Assembly: GCF_029227915.1 (NCBI RefSeq)
Contig: NC_079886.1
Location: forward strand, 12,979,501 to 13,043,500
From: Hydractinia symbiolongicarpus
Taxonomy: Eukaryota; Cnidaria; Hydrozoa; Anthoathecata; Hydractiniidae
Direction of reading: 5' to 3'
DNA length: 64,000 nt
Within the stretch, counting starts at the first letter, position 1, and every line of letters starts with the position of its first letter. Positions 20,537 to 30,501 of the stretch are shown one piece after another. The position numbers and the translations under genes were made by a program. The notes below the pieces were generated by a model. The model searched no databases and was not told the DNA's origin. It worked only from the letters and a program-made list of their open reading frames with translations.

Positions 20537-20711
20537 TTGTTTCTTCTAGTTCTTTAATTCTCTCTACTAGATCGTTGATAGCCCTCTCGCACTCTTCTTC
20601 TTTCTCACTTTTCTTTGCGGTAGAGAATAGGTCTCTCAAAAAAGTTACCATCATAAAATGTGTGTACCAATCTAACGCTGTCATTTTAGGCCTTCGGTCG
20701 TTGCTTGACAT
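20511..20711 (-). CDS. Small coiled-coil protein with DWYTHF segment (A)
   Basis: The 66-aa product starts after GGTATAATAA. A short hydrophobic stretch follows DWYTHFMMVTFL, then an acidic coiled coil (ERAINDLVERIKELEE). It resembles the downstream 81-aa ORF at 20753-20998 in the DWYT motif and in the coiled-coil tail, suggesting an old duplication. No counterpart is visible in B. Confidence 0.55.
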   Translation of the reverse strand: MSSNDRRPKMTALDWYTHFMMVTFLRDLFSTAKKSEKEEECERAINDLVERIKELEETNGQTATRS

Positions 20712-20752
20712 TTATTATACCAGTAATACGTTTGTTTTTCTCGCAACAATTT

Positions 20753-20998
20753 TCATTTATTTAGTTTTTTGCGCACCATTTCTTCTAGATCGTCAATTCT
20801 CTTTACTATAGCGTTGATAACCCTCCCGCACTCTTCTTCTTTTTTCATACCTTTCAGCACAAATTCGGTAGAGGTGAGGGCTAGGGCAACTATCACAAGC
20901 GTAGTAGAGGTGAGGGCTAGGACAGCTCCCACACCTACAAAAAACGTTAAAAGTATAAAAAGTGTGTACCAATCTTGCGGTGTCTTGTTGTTTAACAT
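20753..20998 (-). CDS. Small membrane protein with coiled-coil tail (A)
   Basis: Two hydrophobic segments (residues about 12-48) follow DWYTLF; a coiled coil (GRVINAIVKRIDDLEEMV) ends the protein. The middle contains a duplicated ALTSTxxVxVAL stretch, from a small internal DNA repeat near 20870-20925. It is driven by a promoter region that duplicates the terminal repeat (20996-21130). An analogous 47-aa protein in C is at 51814-51957. Confidence 0.6.
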   Translation of the reverse strand: MLNNKTPQDWYTLFILLTFFVGVGAVLALTSTTLVIVALALTSTEFVLKGMKKEEECGRVINAIVKRIDDLEEMVRKKLNK

Positions 20999-21130
20999 TT
21001 ATTATACATACATTCAGACTTCAACTAACAACGGTCGCAATTTGAGTAGGGAATTTCCCTACTCAAACGTTGATGTCAGCAGTTTTGTCGAGTGCCGTCA
21101 TGGTGTCATGTCGAGTGCCGTCATAATGTC
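20996..21130. repeat. Internal copy of the TIR promoter segment (A)
   Basis: Read on the minus strand this repeats GACGGCACTCGACA units, GCTGACATCAAC, the palindrome TTTGAGTAGGGAA/TTCCCTACTCAAA, then TTGCGACC, GTTAGTTGAAGTCTGAATGTA and TATAATAAATG. It matches element B's TIR (24030-24180) better than A's own TIR. It cuts off the 3' end of the ankyrin gene and supplies the start region for the gene at 20753-20998. Confidence 0.8.
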
Positions 21131-21698
21131 GCAGCAATTCATCATGAATGACATCAAAACCACGCAGCAATACAACAATCTCGATGTGACCATTTTCAGC
21201 TGCAAGTCTCATGGCCCCATTAAAGTATGTCGCACCCCACTCTTTGCACAGCTTAACAATCTCGATGTGACCATTTTCAGCTGCATTTTCAAGAGCCCAA
21301 TTAAAGTATGTCGCACCCCATTCTTTGCACAGTTTAACAATCTCAATGTGACCATTTTCAGCTGCAAGGTTCATGGCCCAATCAAAATCTGTCGCACCCC
21401 ACTCTTTGCACAGTTTAACAATCTCTATGTGACCATTGAGAGCTGCACGTTTCATGGCCCAATCAAAGTTTGTCGCACCCCATTCTTTGCACAGTTTAAC
21501 AATCTCGATATGACCATTGAGAGCTGCACTTTCTAGAGCCAAATCAAAGTCCGTCACACCCCACTCTTTGCACAGCTTAACAATCTCTATGTGACCATAT
21601 TTAGCTGCAAGTTTCATAGCCAAATTAAAGTCTGTCACACCCCACTCTTTCAACATCTTAACAATCTCAATGTGACCATTTTCACCTGCAGGGTTCAT
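21063..21698 (-). CDS. Ankyrin-type repeat protein, C-terminally truncated (A)
   Basis: Seven repeats of about 26 residues (AAENGHIEIVKLCKEWGA, then TDFDWAM or a variant) are visible; ankyrin-like repeats normally mediate protein binding. After the seventh repeat comes LLRGFDVIHDELLRHY. The frame then runs into the duplicated TIR segment and ends with an artificial tail (DGTRHDTMTALDKTADINV). B's homologue (24178-24579) keeps an AWHPDR module there and has only three repeats. The ATG at 21698 aligns with a TTG codon in B, so A has lost the MSWFKNAI start and uses a new one. Confidence 0.8.
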   Translation of the reverse strand: MNPAGENGHIEIVKMLKEWGVTDFNLAMKLAAKYGHIEIVKLCKEWGVTDFDLALESAALNGHIEIVKLCKEWGATNFDWAMKRAALNGHIEIVKLCKEWGATDFDWAMNLAAENGHIEIVKLCKEWGATYFNWALENAAENGHIEIVKLCKEWGATYFNGAMRLAAENGHIEIVVLLRGFDVIHDELLRHYDGTRHDTMTALDKTADINV

Positions 21699-21748
21699 GA
21701 TTGTATTCTTTTATTTATTATAGATAGGTTCCAACCAACAGTGGTCGC

Positions 21749-22016
21749 AATTTGAGTAGGGAATTTCCCTATTCAAACAGATATGTCAGCAGTTTTTGTC
21801 GTGTGCCGTCATGATGTCACGTGTTTACGCATTTGAGGCATGATGAAATCTGTGATTACTCTTTTGAGGCATGATAAAATATGTGATTAATCATTTGAGG
21901 CATGATGAAATCTGTGACGTCACAGCTGTTTTAAGGGGTCTAAAAGCAGCGTTTTTTAATAGGGGTTTGACCGTCGAAAACCTAAAACCTGATTATATTC
22001 ATCCCCTACTCTAGCT
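21749..22016. repeat. Right terminal inverted repeat of element A
   Basis: Inverse of 5640-5907, including the three 31-bp units and the GAGTAGGG palindrome. It ends CTACTCTAGCT, followed by AAAATA. Confidence 0.93.
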
Positions 22017-23874
22017 AAAATAATTATTTTAACCACCCCGCGAAAATAATTAGAAGCGATAAAGTACAAAACTTTTGAGCACGGTCAACCCGCGTTAATA
22101 ATTAGAGGCAAATAAACTAATTCGCTAAAAATAAGAAACATTTTTTTGAAAATTTTCCTTAATATTTTTTTTCAAAATAATTTTTTACAAAGCTATTTCT
22201 TCTTGTTCTTGTTTCCCTTCGTTGCACGTTCTCTTGTATCTTTGTACTCATTAAGGGTTTCCGCAACAAGGCCTGGTAATTTTGAATGCATCTCTGAATT
22301 CGTCGACTTGAATATGTACAAGGCTGGGAACTCCATTCCTCCTTGAGGAAGGTCTTTTGAAAATTTCCTCTTCCTCTTCTTGGGTGGATAAAGGAAGGAT
22401 ATGACTACCTTGCTCAGGACAAGGAAATGGCTTCCTCAGATCCTGTGAAGATCCGCAATGGAGCATTTTACCAAAAATGTATGGAAAAAGCACAGGACGA
22501 GCTTGACATGGACGAAGACGAAAATGATGATCACTTTGTTTGATCTCAGTATCATAATATATGGAAATATATATGTTCATTTAATCTAAACCACTGCTTG
22601 TTTTTTTAAAAAAAAATACGATCCGTGTTAAATTAGAGGAAAATAAAACACGCCAAATTTTTGACCCGCGTTAATAATTAGAAGCGATAAATTACAAACT
22701 TTTGGCCATTTTTGTCCGACTGCGTTAATTAGAAGCAGCGTAAAATTAGAATAATCACGGTATTATGAAATACAACATTTAAAAGTTGCTTTTGACATTA
22801 GATTCTTCTGTCCATACACAAATTATGCGCACGCACGCGCCAATAACTGATCGTTATAGCCGTAAGCAATGGTTGTCTTCTAAAAGAACTAGCTAGGAGT
22901 TAATTCAGGACTACCCAATTGTTTTGTATATGTAAAGAGAATATAATTTTCCACATTAAAAATGACTTACTAACACCTATGCATCCATCAAAATGTTGTA
23001 AATCATTTTTAAAATTTGGCAAACGTGGCAATGGTCATGTGTTAAAGGTGTAAGCCGAAAAAGGAATTGTTAAAAAGTTTACGGTAGGTTAAGAAGTAAT
23101 TTTTTTTGGCTTTTTTATAAAACTTGGCTTGTTTGTCCGTCTTTCTTTCTGATTGTGGTATAGACGTTTTGTTTTTACTGTTGTGACTTCCATGTCAGTT
23201 GTTTTGAATTGAATATTTACTCTTCTTACTTCCCTTACTGTTTTTATTGTCTTTGTAGAAAAAATAGCAAATAAAAAACAATGAAACATGACCCCATTTG
23301 TACGTGATCGTAGTTTTATTACATGGTGGCCATGTCCGCCTTGCCGTCAATTGGTTATATAACCATACCCGTGGTCATTTTAGGCGTTTCAACTTAAAAG
23401 TCCACGGCAACCTCGTCCTCGTCTTGTGGCCCCTAAGCCGTTATTACGGAGTGGCCAACAATGAACCTGGAACAGGCTGGTCACGTGATACAAAAATGCC
23501 CAGGGCACTTTTGAAAATCCAAAGATAATGAGATGCAAATTTGGCACTTGCCTTTTAAAATCAAGATTTAAGGATGGCAGGCGAAAAAAAACACGACATC
23601 AAAGAAACTTTTTTGTCGACGCAAGCAAAATTGTCAGTCTAGAATATTACTTACTTTACTCTATTGATCTGGAGCTTGATTGTTTAATATTGGCAAAGAG
23701 CCTTTAATTTAGAAAATGTTTTGAAGGTTTATTGCCATTAAAATTCATGAGCTGTAGCTAGCTAGCTGCGCTGTGTACGTGACATCCTGGAACAGCTTTA
23801 TTTGTAAACGCCATATTCAATGGCTATTTTTTCTAGGTGGGTGATTTTGTTAAGGACTCGTTAGAAATTGTATG
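22017..23874. other. Host spacer between elements A and B, no confident gene
   Basis: Two short fragments look slightly protein-like. A plus-strand frame at about 22418-22541 ends in an acidic tail DENDDHFV, and a minus-strand frame at about 22202-22290 ends TKGNKNKKK. They could be terminal exons of host genes or decayed copies. The rest (22542-23874) shows nothing I recognise. Confidence 0.3.
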
Positions 23875-24200
23875 AGCTAGAGTAGGGAGGTAATTAAAGT
23901 ACAGTTTATGTTTTCAACGGTCAAACCCCTAATAAAAAACGCTGCTTTTAGACCCCCTAAAAATCTGTGACGTCACAAATTTCATCATGCCTCAAGTGAG
24001 TAAACAAGTCACGTGACATCATGACGGCACTCGACAAATTTGCTGACATCATGACGGCACTCGACAAAACTGCTGACATCAACAAACGCGCAAATCTGTT
24101 TGAATAGAAAGGGAAATTCCCTACTCAAATTGCGACCGCTGTTAGTTGAAGTCTGAATGTACTTATAATAAAGAGATATGAGTTGGTTCAAGAATGCAAT
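23875..24200. repeat. Left TIR of element B, including start codon and eight codons
   Basis: It matches the reverse complement of 39619-39942. The repeat contains the 31-bp-type unit, GACGGCACTCGAC repeats, the palindromic AAGGGAAATTCCCTACTC region, TATAATAAAGAGAT and then ATG plus codons for MSWFKNAI. Both genes at the element's ends therefore share promoter and N-terminus. Confidence 0.93.
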
Positions 24201-24579
24201 CTTGGAACGTGCAGCTGAAAATGGTCACATCGAGATTGTTAAACTGTGCAAAGAATGGGGTGCGACAGAGTTTGATTGGGCTCTAGAAATTGCAGCTGAA
24301 AATGGTCACATTGAGATTCTTAAACTGTGCAAAGAGTGGGGTGCGACGAACTTTAATTGGGCCATGAAACTTGCAGCTTTCAATGGTCACATCGAGATTG
24401 TTGTATTGCTGCGTGGTTTTGATGTCATTCATGATGAATTGCTGCGGCATCATCACAAGCGTAATTTTTATGCAAAACTATGGAATGAGGTACTGCCAGT
24501 GGCGTGGCATCCGGATCGATTTTGGAATTGGTGTGTAGATGAGGAAGAAAAGCGCGAGATATCTAAATTATGGAAGTAA
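24178..24579 (+). CDS. Ankyrin-type repeat protein with AWHPDR C-terminal module (B)
   Basis: The first eight residues (MSWFKNAI) come from the TIR and are the same as the polymerase N-terminus at the other end of the element. Three repeats (AAENGHIEIVKLCKEWGA) follow, then LLRGFDVIHDEL and a terminal module LPVAWHPDRFWNWCVDEEE. The same module closes the DUF4116 protein in element C (LPLAWHHDRVIDWCFSED), so different repeat types share one C-terminal cap. The frame is open. Likely an accessory protein-binding factor. Confidence 0.82.
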   Translation: MSWFKNAILERAAENGHIEIVKLCKEWGATEFDWALEIAAENGHIEILKLCKEWGATNFNWAMKLAAFNGHIEIVVLLRGFDVIHDELLRHHHKRNFYAKLWNEVLPVAWHPDRFWNWCVDEEEKREISKLWK

Positions 24580-24629
24580 TGTCCAGTATTTGGATCCTGG
24601 TTGAGGTTTAAAAAATCTATAATAAAGAG

Positions 24630-24930
24630 ATGCCTTTCCTATCCGCAGAACAATTTGATGCCTTGAAATCAGAGAGCATTATGAAGTGGCGTGATGTTCC
24701 CACACTAGAATCATCTTCAAAATTGAGTATGTTGAAGAGATCAAGACTAAAAAGGGTGATGCAACTGTCATCACATTGATCGATTACGATGGTGAACGAT
24801 TTCAAGCATGGGCAACGAGTGTACTGAGAGAAGCTTTGATAGGTCGAACAGGTCAGATGTTCATCAAATCACTGGGAAGAATCCTGGTCAATTTTACTAT
24901 GATTACGACCTTGTGGAAGTGGAAGACTAA
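24630..24930 (+). pseudogene. Small conserved Polinton-associated protein, frameshifted (B)
   Basis: The start follows CTATAATAAAGAG. The first frame reads MPFLSAEQFDALKSE with KWRDVP; a second frame carries IFKIEYVEEIKTKKGDATVITL, DGERFQAWA; a third ends YYDYDLVEVED. At least two frameshifts break it. The pattern, a short beta-rich domain, recalls small nucleic-acid-binding proteins I associate with such elements, but this is a weak assignment. Absent from A. Confidence 0.55.
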
Positions 24931-25010
24931 AAAGACAAAAAAAGTAATCTTTTGTGACTGGAGACAGTCACAAAAATAACGAAAGCCTGGCGCAGTTCAC
25001 ACATAAACAA

Positions 25011-25271
25011 ATGGACAAACTGCGACAAGAAGCTAAGGCCTTAGGTCTCAAGGGGTACTCTACGTTGAAGCGAGCAGACCTTGTTGAAGCCATACGCAAG
25101 GTCAAGTGTAAGGATGCGTCGACACAAACGGACGGACCGTACTGCGAGCCTTGTGCTAAAATTGCATGGGAGAAAAATCATGAACAATATTTGAGGGATC
25201 TCGCTCAGCGACGTGTCGTACATGATGGCGACTTGCTCATAGATCAAGATACGGGAGAAGTGATCGTCTAG
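25011..25271 (+). CDS. SAP/Rho-N-like small DNA-binding protein (B)
   Basis: Nearly identical to the A copy (20276-20536), with the SAP-like helix pair at residues 1-35, the CEPC pair and the DQDTGEVIV tail. The frame extends upstream to 24954, but the ATG at 25011 aligns with A and follows ATAAACAA, so I use it. It overlaps the convergent stem-loop at its end. Confidence 0.75.
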   Translation: MDKLRQEAKALGLKGYSTLKRADLVEAIRKVKCKDASTQTDGPYCEPCAKIAWEKNHEQYLRDLAQRRVVHDGDLLIDQDTGEVIV

Positions 25272-25293
25272 TATGTTGACGAACATATTAGAC
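25266..25293. terminator. Stem-loop between convergent genes (B)
   Basis: GTCTAGTATGTT pairs with AACATATTAGAC around GACG. The loop differs from A (20254-20281), and the paired positions differ while pairing remains. Confidence 0.65.
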
Positions 25294-25313
25294 TCTGTAG
25301 GCGGGTGGAGACT

Positions 25314-25952
25314 CTAAGTAGCGCTGGCATACTGCGCAGATTGAAGTTTTTTCAAAATTGCATCTTTGGCTTCTTGCCTGCCTTGCGCCACCAACTCTGC
25401 GCGTTCATTGTCGTTGATGGATTTCACAGCTTTTTTCGTTCGTTGTCGAATCTGCTCCTTGAGCACCATATAGCGCTGTTTTTCCTGCATGATCCATGTA
25501 AACTCATCGTCTGAAATTATACCATCTTGGATCGCTCTGGAAATCTTATCGTATACAGTGTCTAGTTTTGATTCAGCTAGGAGTTTGATGGATTCGTGCT
25601 TGTGCACCCTATACTGTATCCTTTTGGAAGCATTCTTCAAACCTACTTGGCCTATGCCCACTGCAAGAGCCGCGGCTTCAAGACCAATTGCTATAGGGCC
25701 TTTGAATCCGGTTGCAAGCGTGGCAATACCTGCTGCGGAGGTGATGACTGTAACAGCAATCATACCATGATCAGCATAGCGAAGCCCCATCCCCCAAAGC
25801 TTGAACTTTTTGTAGAGTTTTTCTCTCTCTTTGATCTCAGACCGCAGGTACTGCTCGATTTCTTCGATCTTTTTTAGTCTGTAGACCTGACTTTCTTCAG
25901 GCTCATGCTCAGGCGCACTTGGCGGCAAAGTTGGGTAAAGCTTATCAGCCAT
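25314..25952 (-). CDS. Conserved Polinton protein with hydrophobic hairpin (B, open frame)
   Basis: This 212-aa product has an N-terminal coiled coil, two Ala/Gly-rich hydrophobic stretches (SAAGIATLATGF and IAIGLEAAALAVG) and a long charged helical tail ending AQYASAT. It is almost identical to A apart from A's TAA. The ATG overlaps the TAG-like end of its upstream neighbour through GAATAAATG. The function is not known; the membrane hairpin suggests a virion-membrane or lytic role, as inference. Confidence 0.75.
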   Translation of the reverse strand: MADKLYPTLPPSAPEHEPEESQVYRLKKIEEIEQYLRSEIKEREKLYKKFKLWGMGLRYADHGMIAVTVITSAAGIATLATGFKGPIAIGLEAAALAVGIGQVGLKNASKRIQYRVHKHESIKLLAESKLDTVYDKISRAIQDGIISDDEFTWIMQEKQRYMVLKEQIRQRTKKAVKSINDNERAELVAQGRQEAKDAILKKLQSAQYASAT

Positions 25953-26624
25953 TTATTCTAGGAGTAAATGCATCGTTATTCCGACGAACGAAACATTTTT
26001 TTCATGATGATGCTCGTCCGTCAGCATGAACTCCAGTTTGTCTGTTGAGCCTTTCAAAGGAAGGTAGATTGGACTGTCAAAATTCCAAGTTAACATGTCT
26101 CCCCATGCGTTTAATTCTTTCGTTGGAAGCAAAGCAAGAATTTTTAATTTCTTCCCATCCAGCAGGCAGTCATCCTCATCTAACTGAGGGCAAACGAGTC
26201 TCAATCTTTGGTACACGTCAGTTTTGTAGAAGCTGTCATAGTCGCCTTTGGTAAAATACTTTTTTGCAGGGTCGTAGAGTAGCCCCATAAGCTCCTGCAG
26301 TTGTCTATGGATTACCACAGTATACCCGTCACTAACCCTAAGCCTGCATAGTCCGTTCTTTAATACAAACAACTTGATCTTGTCCTGTGCTTGACTGTTG
26401 ACGATGGCCGCGATATCTTCAATCTTGTACAAACCGTTCATAATTTCAATTCTAATCTCTTTCTGATCAGGCCCTGTCCTACGAATGACAAAATCATTAT
26501 CGCTGTAAAGGTTCAGCCATACGGGCCTGATACTTATTGATTTCAGGGCAATTCTCGTATCCTCCCTTAGGTAATCGTTAAAAATCGTAGGCTTCTCTAT
26601 ATTGGTCACATACAGCTGTCTCAT
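25953..26624 (-). CDS. Likely minor capsid/penton-type protein (B)
   Basis: The protein appears identical to the A product (18923-19594) across 223 residues. The start at 26624 follows AGAATAAAC. It lies divergent from the structural gene at 26643, only 18 bases away. That near-perfect identity contrasts with the ATPase and membrane genes and suggests recent gene conversion between the inverted copies. Confidence 0.65.
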   Translation of the reverse strand: MRQLYVTNIEKPTIFNDYLREDTRIALKSISIRPVWLNLYSDNDFVIRRTGPDQKEIRIEIMNGLYKIEDIAAIVNSQAQDKIKLFVLKNGLCRLRVSDGYTVVIHRQLQELMGLLYDPAKKYFTKGDYDSFYKTDVYQRLRLVCPQLDEDDCLLDGKKLKILALLPTKELNAWGDMLTWNFDSPIYLPLKGSTDKLEFMLTDEHHHEKNVSFVGITMHLLLE

Positions 26625-26642
26625 GTTTATTCTTAAAGAAAC

Positions 26643-27804
26643 ATGAACATTTATAGCTATAACCACAAGGCAAAATACAAGTCCAATAGAGGCGAATGGC
26701 CTCTCGGTGTAATTAATCTAGAACATCAAGACCTCTACGTTTCTACAGAATCGCACATTCCCGTGACCTTCTCGATGTTCACGAAATACCCCATAAAAGT
26801 CCCCACTAACCTGTTGAACGACCCGGTAAGTGTAAATTGGACCGGTCAAGCCCTTGGCTACTGGAATATACAAGTTAATTTCGCTTGTCATTGCGCTAGC
26901 ACCGCCCTGGGTATATCCGCCAAACACTTGAATGGCTCGGTACCCCTCATCAATAGTCTTTAAATTCCACGTCTATTACCACATGCGGCGTATCCTAGCG
27001 AGAATGAAGGTACCCATGCCATACGATGACGGATTTTCTCAATACGAGAACCCCTACTCTACATCTGGATATGCCCAGATTTGTCGTGAATATGGTGCCG
27101 ACCCCAATGTCCAATACAAGTTTAAGGCTCTCATGTCCTCGCTCACAAATGGTAGATGGTGGCCGCAAGTAGATGGTGATTGGGCCAAGTTTATCATACC
27201 TACAAGCCAAGGCCTGACATCGGAAGGTCTGTCGAAGCTTAGCGAGAGTATTCGTGTTTACGTGATTTTACTACTAGGGTCCCTTATAGGTTCGGATGCT
27301 GACAATTTTACAGCGAGACAGATACTACTACAGAAATTCAAAGCCATGGTACAACGTGAGGAGAACGTAAGCCATGATATCACCGAGTTTCAAAAGGTGC
27401 TTCAATATGCCAGGACCCCAGTGAATTTTGCCGTGATGCACCACGTGTACATGCTACCATCCGATATGAACCTGCGTATTGGTAAAATTGTGGGGTATAA
27501 CAACAACATCTTGATTGCGCCGGCGAGTGCGATGATTGGCATAAGGCTAGACCTAAACAACAAGCCCATTACCACACAGCCTTGGGGTTTAAAACGAGTC
27601 AGGTCACCTGGGCAAGAAATATCGAGGGGTGGTGCCACCCCAACCGGGGGGTCTGAAAAGATACCTCAGTCAGGTCTAGGAAAACCGGGGTCTGAAAAGA
27701 TACCTCAGTCAGGTCTAGGAGATGGAAACCCTCACGAGGACAGCAAGGCCACCTTGGTTAGTGTGGGGGTAGGTCTCATCTTAGCATATCTATGGCTTAA
27801 ATAA
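26643..27804 (+). pseudogene. Conserved structural protein with C-terminal anchor (B), two overlapping frames
   Basis: The first frame (26643-26963) ends ISAKHLNGS, and the second (from 26932, MARYPSSIVFKFHVYY) runs to 27804. The change of frame is at the same base as in A. Related proteins as I know them are continuous here, so a shared ancestral frameshift is the simplest reading; overlapping genes or programmed slippage are alternatives. The C-terminus has two SEKIPQSGLG units from a 39-base tandem duplication and a final transmembrane helix. I list it as a pseudogene with reservation. Confidence 0.6.
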
Positions 27805-27808
27805 AGGT

Positions 27809-27864
27809 GCTCATGCTGAGCCGCAAGGCGATCTAATATGTTTTTTTTGTCAACATACTAGATC
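27809..27864. terminator. Convergent stem-loop with a mini-repeat next to it (B)
   Basis: GATCTAATATGTT pairs with AACATACTAGATC (27830-27864). The left arm starts inside a GATCGCC-type mini-repeat (27809-27833), the only copy in B that lies outside a coding region. Confidence 0.6.
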
Positions 27865-27866
27865 AT

Positions 27867-29176
27867 CTACGATAGTTTGCCTCTCTTCCCAACATATGCC
27901 ACAACAAAAGCGACGGCAGCAGCGATTGTCATGTAGAGGTGTTTGGCTGCGTATTCAACAACTTTTGCTTCTACTCTAAAAAAGAACGAGACAACCGTGC
28001 CAATAATCCCTGGTAGCGCCGCACCTGCCTTACCTGCCAGGTATTTCAAAAATTTTCCAAGCCTTTCCAGCTGTTTTTGTATGAAACCCTTCCCTGCGGC
28101 ACTTCCTGCCGCTGCAGCACCTCCACCACCTGTAACTGCGAGTACGATGGTGGAAATCAGTAGACCAACAGCCGCCACGATGCTTGCTATAGTAATCCCT
28201 TGCTCCTTGAACAAGATTCTAAGCTTTTCGGCTAGAGATTTATCGTCTTCTGTGATTTTCATCAGCGTCTCCTTAATAGCTTTCAGTTGGCTCTGGGTAT
28301 CCGAGGAAAGTAAACCGTGTGCTTCTCGTACTGCTTCCTTTTGATCTTGGAGTCGTTCTAGCTCTTCATTGGCCCTCGCGATATCCTCGTTCCAGATAGC
28401 TAGCTGCTCCTTGGATGCCCCAGGTGTAGCCTTCTTCGTCTCAAGCCTTTTCACCTTGGCTTCTGCTTTAGCGATCTCGCTGTCGTAGAAGATCATCTTG
28501 TTTTTCAAGTGCTTTAGGTTACCCTTTAGCGTTTGAAGCTCGAGGTTGAGCCCTCTTCTTTCACGCTCTGTGAAGCTGGCGCCAAAAGGAGTCTCTTGCT
28601 CTTGCTGAGCCGGTAGGCGATCTATCAGGCTCTCCGTTTCATCAAGGACGTTCTCGAGCAGCGGCATCATTTCAATATCATCGGCCTTCTGTTGCTGAGC
28701 CGCTAGGCGATCAACATGAACAATCTCGTTAAGGAGTTTCTGAGCCATTGCTTTACTGCCTTTGTTTGGTGTAGTTAGTCGGTAAACCTCAATTCTCGCA
28801 AGCGATTTGTACCTAATCTCCTCTGTATCTCGGCAACGCTCCTCAATTCACCATTCCTTTTAGTGATCTCTATGCCATCGAAAAGAAGCTGGTTTCCTTG
28901 TACCTCAAACTCGTTATAAAATCTTGCGATTGGCTGCCCCAGCTCCTCAGCAAGGTGTTCGTAAAGATCGTCGACCTTTGATTTTAGTAGCTCTTCCCTC
29001 TGTCTTGTCGTGGTGTCTCTTGCGGAGACGGTAGGCGATTGACCCTGATGCTCTTGCAGAGCCGCCAGGCGATCTGGCGTTAAATTGGCATCAGGCTGGA
29101 GCGTACTGAAATCCTCGTCTGAAATTTTTTCCTCTTGCGTAAAGTCGTCTCCTTCGTATATTGGATTAATCGGCAT
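27867..29176 (-). pseudogene. Coiled-coil membrane structural protein, split by one missing base (B)
   Basis: Two frames, 29176-28775 and 28748-27867, are one gene: A reads straight through this junction, and B lacks one T just after the GFTD-like segment. The N-terminal domain (LYEHLAEELGQPI, GTNRLREL) is followed by a long coiled coil (about 130 residues), then LFKEQGITIASIVAAVGLLIS, a Gly/Ala-rich stretch and further hydrophobic helices. Three GATCGCC-type mini-repeats encode DRLAAQ-like peptides inside it. It probably bridges capsid and membrane or core, as inference from position beside the capsid gene. Confidence 0.7.
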
Positions 29177-29214
29177 TGCATTTATTTGAAACGAATATCA
29201 GCTAATAATAAAGC

Positions 29215-30494
29215 ATGAGTAACATATTCGGAACTAAGCTCGATCCCTACGCGGAGATTAAAACAATGATGGCTATAAAAGGCAAGAAGCAGCGTGTAAA
29301 AGTCATGTCCCTAGTACGATTAATCAGAACGAGGACTTGTATGTTGACATCCCCAACATGGGGCTGAACGATGTAATTTTTCCATCTAGTATCAAACTAC
29401 TTTTCGATCTGGAACTTACGGGAACAAACACGAAGCGCACTATCGTCAGCAATATCGGCAAAGCCCTGGTGCAAAATCTTCGTATCACTTTGAATAGCAA
29501 CGAGGTGCAAAATATTAGCGACTACAGGGTGCTCGCTACCTACAAGGACCTATGGCTGCCCAAGTTTGATCGGGAAAACAACTTGATCCTAGAGGGGATC
29601 AATCCCAACGACGGTACAATCCGCGCCCTACAGGTAAAAGCGACTGATCATGTAGGCACAGATGAGGAAAAAGCGATCGTCGCAGCCTATGGCAGCACGT
29701 TTTGCGTGCCCTTGGGAAAAATGTTTGAATTGACACGAGACTTGCCGTTCTACCAGCCAGGGCTACACGATAGGTTACAGTTTGTGATCCATTTTGCATC
29801 GTACGGTGACGTCATCAAAGATGGTGGTACCCCAGCTGTTGGAAATACCGCAGCTAAACCACCAGATGCTGCCTACAAGATCACTAATATCGCACTAGAG
29901 TTTGACAAGGTTAATAACGAGGGTCTCGTGAGCGCTATGATGTCGCGGTATAGTCGTTTGGCGCTACCCTATGAACGGGTACTCCGTAGCAAGGTTGTCA
30001 CGATAAAAAAGGCTGACACAAGCTACAATTTGCAAATTGATACGCCTGCAAAAAGTTTGAAAGGCGTTTTACTGCTCTTTGTAGACCCTGGGAAAGTGAA
30101 GGCTTACTCGGGTGCTAACGAGGTCTTCTACAACCCAAAGATCGAAAACATCTCGATCACTGTCGAGGGTGAGCCTAATGAGCTCTACACGCACGCGATG
30201 CTCCCGAAAGATCACCTCGAGCAGATCGTAAACTTATTCGGTAGCCACGATTCAAAGGTGACAATTGGGCAGTTCTTCACAGAGAGATACGCTCTGTTTG
30301 TTGATTTCCGAGCATCACCTGATCATAGTCTCCACGGTTCTGGAAGGCCGTTACAGAGATTGTCAGACGGTATAACCTTGCATATGACAAAGAAAGCAGA
30401 CGGAACAACGGGGGATATTAAATGCTACGTTTTCCTACTTCAAGATGCTCAGCTGAACATCTTAGATGGGCGTTTTCACAGTGTCGAATATTGA
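29215..30494 (+). pseudogene. Major capsid protein, 4-base deletion near the N-terminus (B)
   Basis: The start at 29215 follows CTAATAATAAAGC. After GKKQRVK four bases present in A are missing (near 29305), shifting the frame; from 29337 the frame is open to the end. It contains TGTNTKRTIVSNIGK, the LPYERVLRSKVVTIKK region deleted from A, and GSGRPLQRLSDGITL near the C-terminus. Apart from the lesion it is nearly identical to A. Confidence 0.85.
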
Positions 30495-30501
30495 AATAAA
30501 G

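Larger units (their letters stand above)
5640..22016 (+). mobile_element. Polinton/Maverick-type virus-like element A (16.4 kb)
   Basis: Both ends carry a roughly 268-bp terminal inverted repeat starting AGCTAGAGTAGG. The flanks are AAAAT at 5635-5639 and at 22017-22021, a 5-bp target duplication; it extends to AAAATA if the first A of the left end is counted as target. Gene content is DNA polymerase B, packaging ATPase, Fic, BRO, integrase, capsid protein, minor structural proteins and ankyrin repeats. Genes near the left run rightward; the right half is mixed. The polymerase, capsid gene and several others are broken, so the copy is dead. Relative to A, element B is inverted. Confidence 0.93.

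Noticed and set aside
22146-22580. A complete host gene in the spacer between A and B
   Set aside because: Only short fragments on opposite strands look protein-like and no splice pattern could be established.
11030-30501. AATAAA motifs treated only as polyadenylation signals of upstream genes
   Set aside because: They also precede first genes and both members of divergent pairs, where no same-strand gene lies upstream. A double role remains possible at tandem genes.
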